64,000 bases of DNA, taken from Neodontobutis hainanensis (Eukaryota; Chordata; Actinopteri; Gobiiformes; Odontobutidae). Under the pieces are notes generated by a model, which had not been told where the DNA came from, did not search any database, and was given only the letters and a program-made list of their open reading frames with translations. The stretch spans positions 6,982,501-7,046,500 of the forward strand of contig JALDNG010000048.1 of the NCBI GenBank assembly GCA_024349245.1, in the 5' to 3' direction. Positions 1 to 12,756 of the stretch are shown piece after piece; position 1 is the first letter of the stretch; each line of letters begins with the position of its first letter. A program made the translations under genes and the position numbers.

Positions 1-1181
1 CCAGGATTCTCATTTTACATTTTTTACATGAATCTTATTGACTCTGTAAAAAGCCAAGAAATCTTGACTCAGAACAAAGTACATGACAAATTCGGGACTA
101 GGTTTGTTAGATTCAGATTTTGAAATATCCTTAAGCTAACTCTAAGGATTTGAGTTGACTTTTCGACTGTGACTCTCGTAGATATTTTGATACAAATATA
201 CTTAGTCAGGGGTGGTTACATTGCCACTGCAACTAACTCACAATGTCAAATGTGGTAACAAGATGAAGTGAAAAATACTCCACAAACTCTGGTATAAATC
301 AAATGTTCCTAGAGGCCAGTTTGTAGAGCAGAGAAGTGTTTTTTGTCTTTTGGTGTGTGGCTCATCTTCTTATAGTGTCTCTGAAGTCTTGGAACCACGG
401 CCATTATCTGCAGAGGACAGAAAAATAAACACTGAGGCCAGATTGTCATCAACTGCTAAAGAGAGAAAAAACCTTGAGACGGAGCACACAGGAAGAGACA
501 CAACTAAAGATGAAAGATTCCTCCACACACAGAAAAGTTTGTTTAAAAATGTTAGGGGTTAAATCCAAGTCTGGCCAGCCATCTCGCCAGGCCTCTGTAA
601 TATTTCAGTTACAGGCTTTTGCTAAAGCCTGTGAAAAATTGCAGACCATAAAAGAGAAACATGGCTTCCTCCTTCGTGGCCTTTGTTTACCTCGTTTTCC
701 GCGGTGGCTATAAAGCACGGAGAGCGATGTTTCTGTCAATGCGGTGATGGTTGTCGGGGCGGTGCGGCAGATAGAGGTGAGGGAAAACACATCACAACAA
801 CAAATTGTACGCATGTGAGCCGGATGATGCACATAAACACCCAGAAGAGATCACAAGCTACTCCTGTTTGCTTTGTACACAGGCAGAAACACCCAAACCT
901 GAGAAATGGTAAATGTAAAATGAGAAGACACACTGGGGAATAATAATCACATCAGTGGGCAAAGATAATAAACTGAACTGAGCTTTTTATTTAAATACAC
1001 TATAAACTTACTGAATTAAAGTTTACAGAAAACAGTAACGCCAAATTGAAATAATGTTGGGGTCTTGTGATTGTATTGGTTCATTGCAACATGCGTATTG
1101 TCACCAAGGATCACATATACATGTATTTTGAAAATTTCATATACGAGTTGATTGTTTATCTTGTTTTGTCAGAGGTTTACC

Positions 1182-1213
<32 letters not shown>

Positions 1214-3619
1214 ATTACAAACATTACAATGTTTTTGTAAGACAAACTAAAAAAATAAATAACTTATGTGAACAGACAGATTTAGCCCTCAGGCCTTGAC
1301 TTTGACGTGTATGATCCAGACCATTTGGGGATTGTGTGCAGCGTCTGTCAGTGGCACTGGGCTTATCCTGGTCTGCGGTGTGTGACGGCGACAGCCCGAG
1401 CCACTTCACTACTTCACTGTGTGTGTATTTGCAGTGCTTATCGGAGCAAGGGCCCAGGTCACCAGGGGTCGCGGTGCTTATTTGCCATGCTGATAGACCG
1501 GCTAATGAAAAAAGCTCCCAACACACAAGCTCCACACGCCGTGAGCAAACACTTAACGGCTCACTTTGCATTCCTCTGTTACTACCTCAGAAGATTTTAT
1601 CACGGGCAGTGGAAAGTCAAATTTCCTGTAACTTAATACAAATTAATGAATAATCCATCATTTGGGTCCAAATTAAAACTAATGTTTTGATAAAAAAATT
1701 GTAGTGAACCAAATGTAAATTTTGGACATTTTAGGCAAAATAAATGTATTTAAAACATATAGCTTATTTTAAAAACAAACTATTTCTTCCATAAATCAAT
1801 TGTGCACAAACTAATGTTTGATATAATCAAGGCCAAATAGTGATGCTTTTATATAATTTATTTAAATGAGCTGTTCTTGACAGCAAATAAATTAGATTTT
1901 TATTTTTCATCATTATTGTTATCTTTTTTTTTTTTTTGCTATTATTAACACAACATTATTATTAAAAAGGTGTTGCATCTAAGCTGTCATGCATCTGTTC
2001 TGAAATAACGGAAGTATGGCTTGTAACTTTATTAAATTTTTAACTTTCTATTTAAATTTTTTTAATCATGTAGTTATTGTCTATGTATTTTAGGCAGTAG
2101 TCTGTTCGTGGATCCCTTGGAAAAAGAAACTGGAGTCGGCATAAAAAAAAAAGAATAAAAAAGCGTAACTTAGGCTAGAGAATGTGGGTGAGGTGGATGA
2201 GGATCAGTGTCATAATAAACAACATGGACCATGTTCTTCACGCTGTAATTTAGCAGCGCGCAGCCAGTAAATGCTGAAAATATATACAATGCTATTATAA
2301 AGCCATATAACTACTCAACTTCAACCTGAACAGAGTAATTAAATGTACATAGAATTTCAATTGTCAAATGAACTGTTGGGATTGAACCACAAAACCTTGT
2401 TTATGTAAAACAAAAACCTAAAGCCCCTTTCACACTATGATTTTGCCAATGCCTACAAACAACTAGTTGTGGCAGAATCTCATGTTGTGGCTCTATGTTG
2501 GTGGTTATACTTTACACATTCTGACCAGATCAAAGACAACTATTCTCACACTCCATGTTGTCAGAAATTTTAGACAATTGTATAATCCATTCATAGCCTT
2601 TCATTGTGGTTAGACGGCTATGAAAACAAACCTATGGCAAAGACATATTGTAAGCTTTCTTTGCAACAAAAACCTGCTGTTGCCCTTAGTTTAATTGTAG
2701 CCTACAACAAAGCAGTGCATCACACAGTGCATCAGACTCCAGTCATGCAAGTCAGCCAGAGAAGTAATGATTTAGTAATCATTATTGCATAAAAAAATTG
2801 CAATTGTTTATAGTACACAAGTATCTTTGGATCATGAATATTAGGTCCAGACTAATTTTATTTTATCAGCTGATTCTGAAAACGTAGGATTCTTTAAGGA
2901 GTCTAAGTAAACTGATCCAAGTGAAGGTTCTATTCTTACATTATAACATATTTTTACAGACCTTAATAGGCCTCACTTTGAGAAGGTAATTACCCTGGAA
3001 CATATGCTTAACCACATTCCTGCCTCCAGTAAAAGAAACTTGAGTAAAAGTAGTGGATTGTCTATTTGGTGAGTGGTGATTACATGACTGGACACATCTC
3101 TGAGCCACATACAGTGGATCCGGCTTGTCTTTGAACCATGCTGTCTGAAGGTTTTCCATGTCTCCTGGTCTCTCTGGTCCACTAAGGGGTATAAGGCTTT
3201 ACAGGATATCCAATCCCTGCTCTGACTCGGACAAACAGCATTCCTTCCATCCCTGTGGTCCACCTCTGGGGTTTATCTGAGCCTGAATGGCCTAATCCTG
3301 GAGACTACACTTCAGCCACTATCAGACAACACTTCATGTTGGCTGCTACTGACCCACTGCTGCACCAATTGTGCAATGTCATAGCCTACCAACACTCCAA
3401 CATAGCAGAGGAATTCAATGTCTTTCTGACTTATTCCACTTGTAAAGGAGAATGGGAGTGATTGATTGATTTTATAAACACAGTATAACATGGGGTCATA
3501 AAACTTGTGTGTGACATACTGTATTTTTCACTTGGACTTTTTTCTGTCAGTTCCATCTCAGTATTCTGACTTTTAGTTTTATTCAAGATCACCAGTGCAT
3601 TATATCTTAAAAATCTTCC
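1..3619. other. Unique AT-rich DNA, no gene recognised
   Basis: Short open frames occur (for example 350-562, 1224-1571, 2973-3263 and 3255-3461), but none shows a protein family, a codon pattern, a conserved motif or splice logic that I recognise. The stretch at about 3255-3460 is the longest plus-strand frame with a varied composition and could be fossil coding sequence, but I cannot assign it. The only clear simple repeat is the ATT run at 1182-1210. Confidence 0.6.
1182..1210. repeat. (ATT)n microsatellite
   Basis: This is a run of nearly ten perfect ATT trinucleotides. It is an ordinary simple-sequence repeat in AT-rich DNA with no element boundary visible next to it. Confidence 0.95.
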
Positions 3620-3745
3620 TGAATAGCCCTGCGACTAACTGCCCATTGTCCAGGGTGAACCCCGACAAAAAGTAAGACCTCAAGTTGCTGGGATAGGCTC
3701 ACCCGTGAACCCTAATGGGACTAAGCAAAGAAAAATAATGACTGA
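3620..3745 (+). mobile_element. SINE fragment (Rex3-tailed SINE family), 3' part
   Basis: The segment carries the 3' body motif of the SINE family seen complete at the right end of the window: 'agccctgcgactaactg', then 'gtccagggtgaaccccg', then 'gctgggataggctcac', then a degenerate 'aatgggac-aa-gc' tail. The order and spacing match the copies at 29.0 and 46.5 kb. It is diverged, lacks the tRNA-like head, and shows no clear target-site duplication. Confidence 0.75.
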
Positions 3746-5457
3746 ATCTCGCCAAAGGTATGTTTAATGAATACATGTACTGATAAGGATCTTAGACAAA
3801 AGATGCAAGGGATGGGGTGACATGAATAAAATGGCTTGACCAAGGAATGAAACTGGACCATAAATCAAAACAATATAATACATATTTTGCCATATCATAA
3901 AAATATCAAAATCCTTGTGATCATTGTAACTGTTTGTCAAAAAATCTGCCAATTAAGTACTCTATCAAACTATAGGCTTTGTCAAAGATAAGACGATAGG
4001 TCTTGTTAGCAGTTTCTGGTTCCAAAGCATATTCTACCGTTGCAGTGCTGCTAATAGTCACTGATGTAAATAGTGACATAATAGAACAGCAATGCTAAAT
4101 AAAAAGAACCAGTAGTATTTAATTGTGGAACTATATATTATTTACTCTTTTTTTTTATTTATTTAAGTATTTGCGTCAAAGTATAGTAACTGAGGCTTCT
4201 GTTTATTGATTTTCCATGGCCACTATCTATGTTGGTTGATATATTATTGTTTAATGTCAGTTCCTATATTAGCTTCATTTTATGCCATTTGTTTTATTAA
4301 ATGGCAGCTTGATAAAACATGTTCACACACATCTCAGTAGTGATGCTAACATAAGATTACTCTGGTGTCCTTGTGAATCAAACAGATTACACACAGAAGC
4401 CTCACCAATGCATCACAATTATCTTCATTTGTATTATGCTTGACATTGACTGATTTCATATGAGAGCCAGAACTTTGTCTTCAAGTGCTATCTATAACAC
4501 ATGCATCGTTTATATACATGTCCTATAGGGCATTTTACAGATATCGTCACTACTCATTCACCATTTCCCCAGCCTCCTCTCCATCTCCAACATTGGGGAA
4601 ATCAGTGGCTCTATCCATCACCGTGGCTCTGGTGTCACTGTCTCTCCTTGCGTCGGCAATAACAGACCCAACATTCAGGACTAGCCAACCAAAGTCCTGA
4701 GTCGTTCAATCACCCTGATATAGATCTGCTTAAAAACTCAGCCATCGAGCGCTCAGCCAAATCCATCAACGCAGTCTTAAGACTGGTGGCACAAGGAGCT
4801 GATAAGACATTCTTTGTGGTCAAAGCGCCTTGATGAGGAGCAGAACAGCCACCGTTGGACATCTAACTCTCTCCAGAGATCAGAAAGTTAAAACGCCACT
4901 AACAGACGTCAAGCCAAAGGAAAACACTTGTGGCTACTGTGTTGGTTTGTCTTAACAGCTTTTAAAGCCGAGTCTGCAGTTTTACTAATGGCACCAAAAG
5001 ATTTTTATTCAAGGCAGATTTATATGTTTTTTGTTCCTTTTTGTGAGTACGACTGGACTGAATAGTTGCCCAAGTTTTTGGTGTAACCTGTTTTTTGTGC
5101 AAAAGTGTGATGTCATGCGTTCCACTGTGAGTCATGAAAATGTAATGGGGTACCGAATGTTGAACCAAACTGCACAAAAAGGAATCAATTAGTCTGCATA
5201 AAACCAGGTTAACATTAGCCACCATTATTTCAACATTAACGTGATGACACAGTGGCTTATTCCAAAAAGTCTATACCCAATCACTGTTCCTTGACCTCTG
5301 AGTGCAACCTAATTAAGTCAACAGAAACAAGTTAAGAAGTTTTTCTGATGTCACTACCTTCCATCAGCCGAAGTTTATAGTCACTAATAAACAGGTCAGA
5401 ATACAGAAATAATAAGTGATTCCACATAAATAAAATGTACTGCTCTCTATTAAATAA
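3746..5457. other. No gene; possible unassigned fossil coding stretch at about 4485-4860
   Basis: Most of this is AT-rich unique DNA. From about 4485 to 4860 the composition becomes less AT-rich. A plus-strand frame of 71 codons ends at 4700, and another frame stays open from about 4702 to 4830 with an amphipathic-looking composition. This could be a decayed exon or part of a retroelement, but I do not recognise the family. Confidence 0.4.
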
Positions 5458-5560
5458 AAGAGCTGTCTGTCAGTGTCTGTCTCTAAGTGTTAGCCCTGCG
5501 ATTCATTGGCCATCATGTTAAGCAGCTGGGTTAGGCTTTAGACAGATCCCAGTAGTTTTC
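5458..5560 (+). mobile_element. SINE fragment (Rex3-tailed SINE family), middle part
   Basis: It carries the motif 'gtctgtcagtgtctgtctct' followed by 'agccctgcgattcattggcc', in the same order as the SINE body at 46.4 kb. It then decays through 'cagctgggttaggct', equivalent to 'gctgggataggct'. A V-SINE-like copy starts about 30 bases downstream. Confidence 0.65.
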
Positions 5561-5588
5561 CCTTTGTAATCAATACTTTACGACTTAA

Positions 5589-5786
5589 GGGCAGCAGTAG
5601 CTCAGAGACAGAGCAGCCGTTCTTTGACTGGCGGGTGGGTGGTTTGATATCCGCTTGAAACATCCCACAACATCATAACATCCCTCTTTCCCAGTTCATA
5701 CTGTTGTTGTGTCCTTGGGCAAGACACTTAACCCACCTTACCTGCAATGGTCAGCTGTAACACCGGTAAAACGCTTTGAGAATAAA
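5589..5786 (+). mobile_element. V-SINE-like tRNA-derived SINE, plus-strand copy
   Basis: A tRNA-like head begins GGGCAGCAGTAGCTCAG, with an A-box-like element near 5597-5608 and a decayed B-box-like 'ggtttgatatcc' near 5640. The conserved central block 'gtgtccttgggcaagacact' follows near 5709, then a CGCTTTGAGAATAAA tail that is a shortened form of the L2-like 3' end. The same order occurs at 25.2 kb (minus strand) and 61.2 kb. No target-site duplication is evident. It is not a tRNA gene, because the acceptor stem does not pair. Confidence 0.75.
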
Positions 5787-7136
5787 ATAAAAAAAATAAA
5801 ATAACATAATTTTATCTTTGAAAATTCAGACTCTGTGTATAGAATATATTATTTGTATTAGTAGCAGTAGCAGTAACCTATTTTTGTAATTAACCGATTC
5901 CACCCTAGCCTCCAGATTTATTTCCTCCTTCATGTTTGTCCTTTGTCTCCTCTGAGCTATAGACTGTGTTTTCTGAATGTGCCGTGTCAGCTAAAATATT
6001 CGGTCTCACAGCTCAAGGACAGACGGCCCATAACTGAGCACTGGGTTTGCTGGAGTTAAACCTCTGCAGATGGTGGGGGTCGGGGGGGCATTGAGGGTCC
6101 CACTGGGACCCCAACAGGGGGGTTTGATTAAACACCGTCCCACTGCAGGAGGGTCTACAGGGGCACATGAAGGAGTCTGAAACACTGTGGATGTGCTGCA
6201 GAACAGGAAGAGGGTACTATAGCAGCCGCGTAAACTGCTTTTGAGATATGACCTAAAAATACTCTCCACAATATATTATAAAGGTGACTTGTTATTGGAG
6301 AGGAGAGGACTATTTGCTGAAGGTAAACCAAGATAAAGAAGTGGAAGAATGTAGTGCAGCACTGAGCTTAGAAAACAATAATAAAAGTTGCTATATGGGG
6401 CCCTGGTATATTGGAGAATATTTTAAACTTAACTGAAGCGGTAGTTGGGATGTCTTGAATCTGTTTTTCAGAGAGAAATTAAAGGGATCACATATTTACC
6501 CATAACAGAATATAAAAATAATTATGAATTATTAAAGTGTTTTTTGTTGCTACAAGCAAATGCCACACATTGTTTCATTCTGGGTGTAATTTTCTTTGAC
6601 CTTTTAGCTCAACACAAGAAAATACTTCCAAGGCTTCTTATATGTTCATACTGACTTGAAAAACTAGTTTACGCTCACAAGCACAGTGCAAGAGGTGTTA
6701 GGTGAAGAAACATCCTAGACCAATATAAAACTGAAGGACTAGAACGCATGGAAATAAAGTGCAGACTGCACAAAAACATCTACACAAATGTGTGACTGTT
6801 CAATTCAAGACAGCTCAAGCATAAATGGGACAGCTCAGGAACGCAGGAAATCAAAAGGTGTATTAGGGGTGGCATAGCAGTACATGCACAGACACAAGAA
6901 TGGCATTTGTGTAGTTTGGTATAAATGTTACAGGGCATATTTTTCTTTACTTTGGGTCTTTGTGGTGTGTACAAGAAATGTTAAACAAGGCTGATTCAGA
7001 CACATATTGGTAAAAGTTAATCCAACTAAATTGTGGAAAGGAGTATAATAGTGGCCATTGAAGGCCCACAACTGGAAAAGCAGAAGTAGCAAATACATCT
7101 GACCACAGACATATTTTATTAGATGGCCACACAGAA
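5787..7136. other. No gene; G-rich patch with a hairpin
   Basis: This is unique DNA. A G-rich patch at 6074-6097 has several runs of three or more G. A perfect 7-bp hairpin follows at once (GGGTCCC 6095-6101, loop ACT, GGGACCC 6105-6111). No reading frame here has a recognisable product. Confidence 0.5.
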
Positions 7137-7144
7137 CCTAAAGT

Positions 7145-7370
7145 GGTAACACTTTGGAGTAGGGGGTACATTTTATTATGAATTCATAAGTCATGAGTCA
7201 TGCATAGGGTTAAGGTTAGAGTTAGGATGAAAGTATATTATACCAGAGGATGAAAACATGATTACCCCTGGTGATTTATGAGATATTAATGTGTGTACTT
7301 AAGCATGTGTCCTGCATGAATTAATGCATTAATTCATGATAAAATGTGCCCCCTTCTATAAAGTGTTACC
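7145..7370. mobile_element. MITE with about 43-bp terminal inverted repeats, hAT-like
   Basis: The left end begins GGTAACACTTT (7145) and the right end finishes AAAGTGTTACC (7370). The two ends stay complementary for about 43 bases with a few mismatches and a small gap, through the GGGGG-TACATTTTAT-ATGAATT motif. The flanking octamers are CCTAAAGT (7137-7144) and CCTTAAGT (7371-7378). They match at seven of eight positions, as expected for an aged 8-bp hAT target-site duplication. The 226-bp element has no coding capacity, so any transposase would have acted in trans. Confidence 0.8.
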
Positions 7371-7378
7371 CCTTAAGT

Positions 7379-9879
7379 TGTTTCTGGTTAGTGCCCTATC
7401 TATTTCAGAGTTCACACTAAAGCCATGGAATGGACGCAGCTGCAGCGAGAGAGATCCCTGTCACTCCAAAACAAGACCCCATTTCTCTTCCACAATTTGA
7501 TTGCAGCCTTATCTCTGCGCTCCATCTCGTCCCACCATCAGGCCCCTGCTGCCAGGGCCCAGAATCACAAACAAAACATCCCTCCACCGCTGTCATCTGC
7601 CGCTCAACTTTAAAGCAGATTAGGAGTGAATGGCTCATTTATCTATCCTTCACCCCAAAATATATAAAAGACCGTTATCTGCTCTGTTCTTTGGTCAGGA
7701 CATCTCTAGCCCATCAGATGGTTTTAGTATTCTTAATCTCCTGGCTCAGATTTCTTTATGGCAAACCGTTGCTGCTCACATTCTTTTATAGCGATAAGGC
7801 AATCTGCTTTATTTAATAATTCAAGAGGCAATATACCTGCGGCAAGGCTCCTGGACGAACATATGCTGGCCAACTGAGGTAATAAATACAGATAGATGTG
7901 ACTCTGGGGAGATATTCCTCAAATAACGACAAATCCATTTTGGTGTGCTGCATTACCTGTTTATTCCTGAGAGAGTATACTGTACTAGGCTCAAACATGT
8001 AGAAGGACAATAGATTTTTTAAAGGATAATGATCCGACGTATGATTGGACGGCAAGTACACACACTCTTAGTTGGTACGACCAAAATTCATTATGGTGAC
8101 GCAAATAATATAGAGCTATAGAGAAAAATATCAAAAGTCAAATTAAAAAAATTAAACAAAAAACTGCAGTGAGATTTTGGTTGAACTATGAAATAAATAA
8201 TAACAAGGGGAAAAAAGGATCCTACTGGGGAAATGTACCAGAAATATATATATTTTTTTTTCCATTTGCACTTTTGTTTACAAAGATTGAGGTTTTTCTT
8301 CGATAGCTTCAGGGTGTTCTGTTGGAAGACTAGAATAAATTTAGACCATAAAAATGTCGAGTGAGATGTCATTTCAACTTAGAGAAATAAAATACTTCAA
8401 ATGACACCACACAAGTATTTGGACAGAAAAGCATTAAGCAACCAGCCCAGAATCGGGACTACTCCAAGCTCTACAAAAAAGGCACAACCTGGCAACAATC
8501 CAGCCTGAAAAGACTGTAAAAATGACATTGAAGTATTTTGATTACTGTGACTAAAACCTGTGTGAGAGGTATTCCCTGTGTCTCTGAACTCTACACAAGT
8601 CTCTTACCACTGAAGGTGAGCCGGATAATTCTCCCAATTTCATGCTTTTCCACTGACTAGTACACAGTTATTGGAAAAGATAAGTGGATTCTTCGTTGCA
8701 ATTTAACAAGCTAATGAGTTGTCATTCAAACGAAGAGCGGTGTGGAGCTCTGCCAAGTCGTGGAAATAACGTCTGGTTTGTGCTGGAAAATTAATCTAGA
8801 CAATAAATGCAGCAGTGAAAACTCGAGGACAAATAAAGTGTGCAGAATGGCAAAATGTTAACTAATTAATTCAATTTGAATTTTTGCACTATTGTGGGAA
8901 ATGTTGTATTATTAAATCTCAATCAATTATGACTCAAAGGGAGGAGAGCTCTTGCCTCAAATAACTACCAAACAAGAGACGCCAGTAACACATTTTCTCA
9001 AAATGATGACGTATTGTACCAGCCAGTTACGGCTTCTGAAAGTTTTCACCACAGCACAGCAAAATATCTACCTATATCTGCCAGAGACTGCTTGGCAGGT
9101 ACAGAATATTTATGGTGGTCCTGTTAAAGTTTTCAGGCCACTCAAAAAAGAAGGAAAAAAAAATAAAAATTGGTTAAAGGGCTGAAACTGGAGATGTCTA
9201 CAGAGTCCCTTTGATGATCGATATGTGATATTTTTAAATTTTTGCTTTGGAGTTGTATCCTGCACCAAGAAATGATCAAACTATTAAATGTTTGAGAAAC
9301 ACTCACGTGAGTTACAACTATTTAATTCTGATCGGATTACACAAACAAATGTCCAGATGTCCAGATACATATAAAATATTATATTACCTGTGTTCCAAAT
9401 GACAGCCTTCATTCATTGTACTTCTACAAAGTACACCATGCACAACACCTAATGCAAGGGAGTTGTGTTAATAATGTTGTTACATATATAAGAACTGATG
9501 TGCAATAACTTAATTTCAGCTATGTTTGATAATGTTTTAACCTGCCTAAACTGTACCGCAATGTTTGCCAACAGCTGCCACATACATAACTAGTCTACAG
9601 ACCTCATCTCAAATATCAGAAAAATTAAAAATAAAATATGCAATGTATAATCAACTGCTGACTGACCTGGACTGGCCATGTAGAGAAAAAATATTGCAAT
9701 TTACATCCATGACTTGTAGGCTATATATTTATTTGTTAATTAAACATTTTTGCTACATAGAAATACACATTAGCTGTAGAAGCAAAGATGTACGTACAGA
9801 CAACAAATAAAAATGTAAGCTTGAAAAGTTCCAAAATAAAACTGGAAAAGAATAATTGTTCAATGCTGACTGGCAGTGG
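7379..9879. other. Unique AT-rich DNA, no gene recognised
   Basis: Several short frames are open (for example 7430-7816, 128 codons), but their translations are low in information and match no family I know. No repeat structure is evident apart from short A and T runs near 8130-8270. Confidence 0.5.
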
Positions 9880-9985
9880 ACTTTCTGTATGGAGACTGCA
9901 TGTCCCCACTGTGCCACGGTGAGTTCTCTCTGGGTACTTCAGCTTCCTCCACTGTCCAAAGACATGCATATACGAGTACAATGAC
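9880..9985 (+). mobile_element. SINE fragment (Rex3-tailed SINE family), 5' body
   Basis: It carries 'tggagactgcatgtcc', then 'gagttctctctgggtact', then 'cagcttcctccactgtcc', then 'aaagacatgcat'. These are the landmarks just downstream of the tRNA-like head in the full-length copy at 63.6-64.0 kb. Head and tail are absent. Confidence 0.7.
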
Positions 9986-12095
9986 GACTCATAAGTCTCG
10001 AGTTGAGAGCCATAATATAGTAGTGACATCCAAAGACAAACAATAAAAATAATGTCCTTTTTGTTGGTCTATGTTTTTAAAGAGCCCATTAAAATGATGA
10101 ATAATTTGACTGAACTATGTAGTACTACAGCCCTCCCGGTGGTATTTAGCAGCAGGCCTACTTCACACACACAGCAGCCCTTGTGGCGCTGCATCAGCAG
10201 GACCAGGTGTTGGGCAGGTGAGGATGCAGCCAGTGAATGTGAAGTAGGCCACAGCTATAAACATAACATGCACGCTCAGCACTAAAGAGTGGAGTGAAAA
10301 AAAAAAATGCAACACACCACCTCAGTGTCACCTCTATTTCAGTTTCCTTCTTGTGCCCTTTTCACTTTTGCTCTCAAGTGACTTTTCAGCACTTTTTACA
10401 ATGCCTTTGATATCGGCCTTTAGCAACCAACACAATACACACTGTCATTTAAAGTGGGAGATAAGGACTTCCATAGACATACTGCATCTTGGACTTTATA
10501 CTGATGTTTAGGCAACAAAGAAATATTCGGTTGCAGCAAAAAACTTGGACGATGTTGGGTCTATGAGGAATTGAGTTGGGATTTACACGGCGCAGTACCC
10601 TCGGACGCTAAATAAATTGCTTCTGTATGACATTGGATAGACGCAGAATTAGAGAAAATTAATCACACAAAGCCTTCCGAGGAGGCCATTAACAAAGACA
10701 TTGCTGGCCACGTGAAGAGAAATTAGTAAAAGGTCAAGAAAGTGGTAGAAAACTGAGACAAACAAGATTAGCACAATAAAATTCTTGGAGACAAGACTGA
10801 CCTGGATAGTAAATATTTTCATTACCTAAATATAGTAGTGTTGTAGTCAAGATAACCTTGACCAAGACCTGTATAATACTTGTGCAAATTGAGACTTTTG
10901 GGGATCGTGACTGATTCAAGATTGTGTCAGGACTGAGACCATGGCAGGTCAATACCAAGACCAGCGTATGATACATTGGAATGAAAACCAGTGAACAATT
11001 ATACAATCTAAACATCCTAAATCCACTTTTAGACCATGAACAAGGCAGAGTTAGATTAATAATTTACAGCTCAGGCAAGGCTGAGTAAAAATGAGTTTGA
11101 TAGCAAAACTGGTCTTCTGACTGGTCTTAAGGTCAGGTTTGGACTTGAGTGCTACATTACTAAAACAGATGCTAAACCTTGACAATCTGATACCAAACTA
11201 ATTGGTAAATCTTATCAAAATAATAAAAAACTTGGAAGTTGTAGTATTGGCTCTGACGGTTTTGTTACCCACAGGTCATGAGGTCCTTGGACTAGAGTTT
11301 TAACCTCAACTTGCCCCTACTATTGTGTTTAGTGCACTTAAAAGCAGATCAAATGCTTCAAACATAAAGTAGAGAGAGTTACATGCAGTTATACAAAACT
11401 GTTAAAAGTATGTAAAGATTTGTGCCAGTGTTCAAGATAAATATCACTATATTTGCATTGTGGCTACAGTTAGTCTCTTCCTTAATCTTTCTTGTGTATT
11501 TTATCATGTCTTAGTTTGCTGACATGTAGGAGGGAGGACTCACCCTCACTGCAGAAATAATGAGAATCCTAAATCCCCTTCTCAGATGAAATATTGGACC
11601 ATATAAATGCACACACATTCCAGGAAACGCATAATGGATGATTTGTGTGTACTTTTGTATATACCATAACTATACAGACATTTATGTCACGGCCCCTCCA
11701 CTACTTTGGCATCTCCGTATCAGACAGTTTATAAAATAGATTCTTCATGTATGTATAATTATACTCATAAATGCACACTGGTCTTGTGGCCCACTTCAAC
11801 AATTCCCTTTGGACCAACACAATTTAAAAAACGTAAAAGCAATCAGAGAAACAAACCATTAGAAAAAGCCCACTACTTTTTGGAATTAGTTATGGTTGGT
11901 CCAGTAGGTCTGATCTCATTGGATGAGTTTCAACCCCCCTTTGCTAGGAATGTGAATGGGTCTGGCTAGCCACGCATCTAATAAGCTTGAATATAGTGCT
12001 TTTGCAATATTTCAGGCCCAATACCATATCCACCCCATAGCCCTAGCCCTCGGTTATGCTTCATTAGGGGCAAAGAGTTATGCCAAGTCTCCCTT
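9986..12095. other. No gene; degenerate GACCAAGACC-type repeat at about 10840-10990
   Basis: This is largely unique DNA. Between about 10745 and 11290 the motif 'gaccaagacc' and near variants recur (10852, 10956 and others) with related 'ggtcttctgactggtctt' pieces. Related motifs appear near 36.65 kb and, in the opposite orientation, at 49.66-50.41 kb. About 10590-10720 is compositionally complex and might be conserved non-coding DNA. Confidence 0.45.
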
Positions 12096-12099
12096 GGAT

Positions 12100-12256
12100 T
12101 GAGAGGAAGGTTGCACTGTCGCCTCACAGCAAGATAGTCCAGGGTTCGACTCCCGGTGCCATAGGGGGCAATTTTGTGTGGATTTTGCATGTTCTCCCCA
12201 TGCTTTGGTGGGTTTTCTCCAGGTATTCCAGTTTCCCCCCAACAACATCTCATGGT
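12100..12256 (+). mobile_element. SINE head fragment with tRNA-like B box
   Basis: It starts within the tRNA-like head ('gcactgtcgcctcacagc'), contains an intact B-box-like GGTTCGACTCC near 12142, and continues through 'gattttgcatgttctcccc' and 'ttctccaggtattccagttt'. This matches the first 150 bases of the full-length SINE on the minus strand at 63.8-64.0 kb. The 5' end lacks the A box and the 3' part is missing. It lies inside an older repeat-like sequence (ccctagccct... ggattgagaggaagg). Confidence 0.75.
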
Positions 12257-12744
12257 TTTCAAGGATCACAATTGAAACGAGAAGGGTAAGAGATCCAGTC
12301 TTGCCTCAAAGTCCACAACTGTCAAAGTCTTACCATATTGCTAACAGGTTTTGTAAGAGCCATAATTCTGTATATCACAGGGCCTTTCATAGCAAAACAG
12401 AATTTTACATTATCCTTGCCAACTGTGATAGCTCAACATTGTTTACAAAGCTGTACAGATAAGTGTGTACCATGAAGTATATATATGTGCTGCTCAAATT
12501 TCACAATAAAGTTTTGCCTTAAAGCTGCATTGTGTGAACTGTAATGTGATCTGACTTTCAATATTGTGTAGCCTAAACCTGGCTAACCTGACCCTGAATA
12601 CATCACGGATTTAAGTGGAAGATCTAAACAGGTTACAATATATTATAGTGATATGACATGTTATGTTGAAATATCCATATGGTACAAAGGCTGTTCTACC
12701 TGCAAAAATGCTATGGTATTGTGTGTCAGGCTTTAATAACTTTC
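12257..12744. other. Short unique spacer, no gene
   Basis: AT-rich single-copy-looking sequence lies between the SINE fragment and the Rex3-like LINE. I see nothing coding or structured. Confidence 0.5.
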
Positions 12745-12756
12745 ATGTCAAAATAA
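12745..12756 (+). repeat. Left target-site duplication of LINE copy A
   Basis: ATGTCAAAATAA occurs here and again at 16090-16101, directly flanking the LINE. All twelve bases match. The first ATG may partly overlap the GATG tail on the right side, so at least nine to eleven bases are certain. Confidence 0.92.

Noticed and set aside
7430..7816. 128-codon frame as a possible gene
   Set aside because: The translation shows no domain, contains runs driven by local composition, overlaps two other open frames, and has no promoter or splice context.
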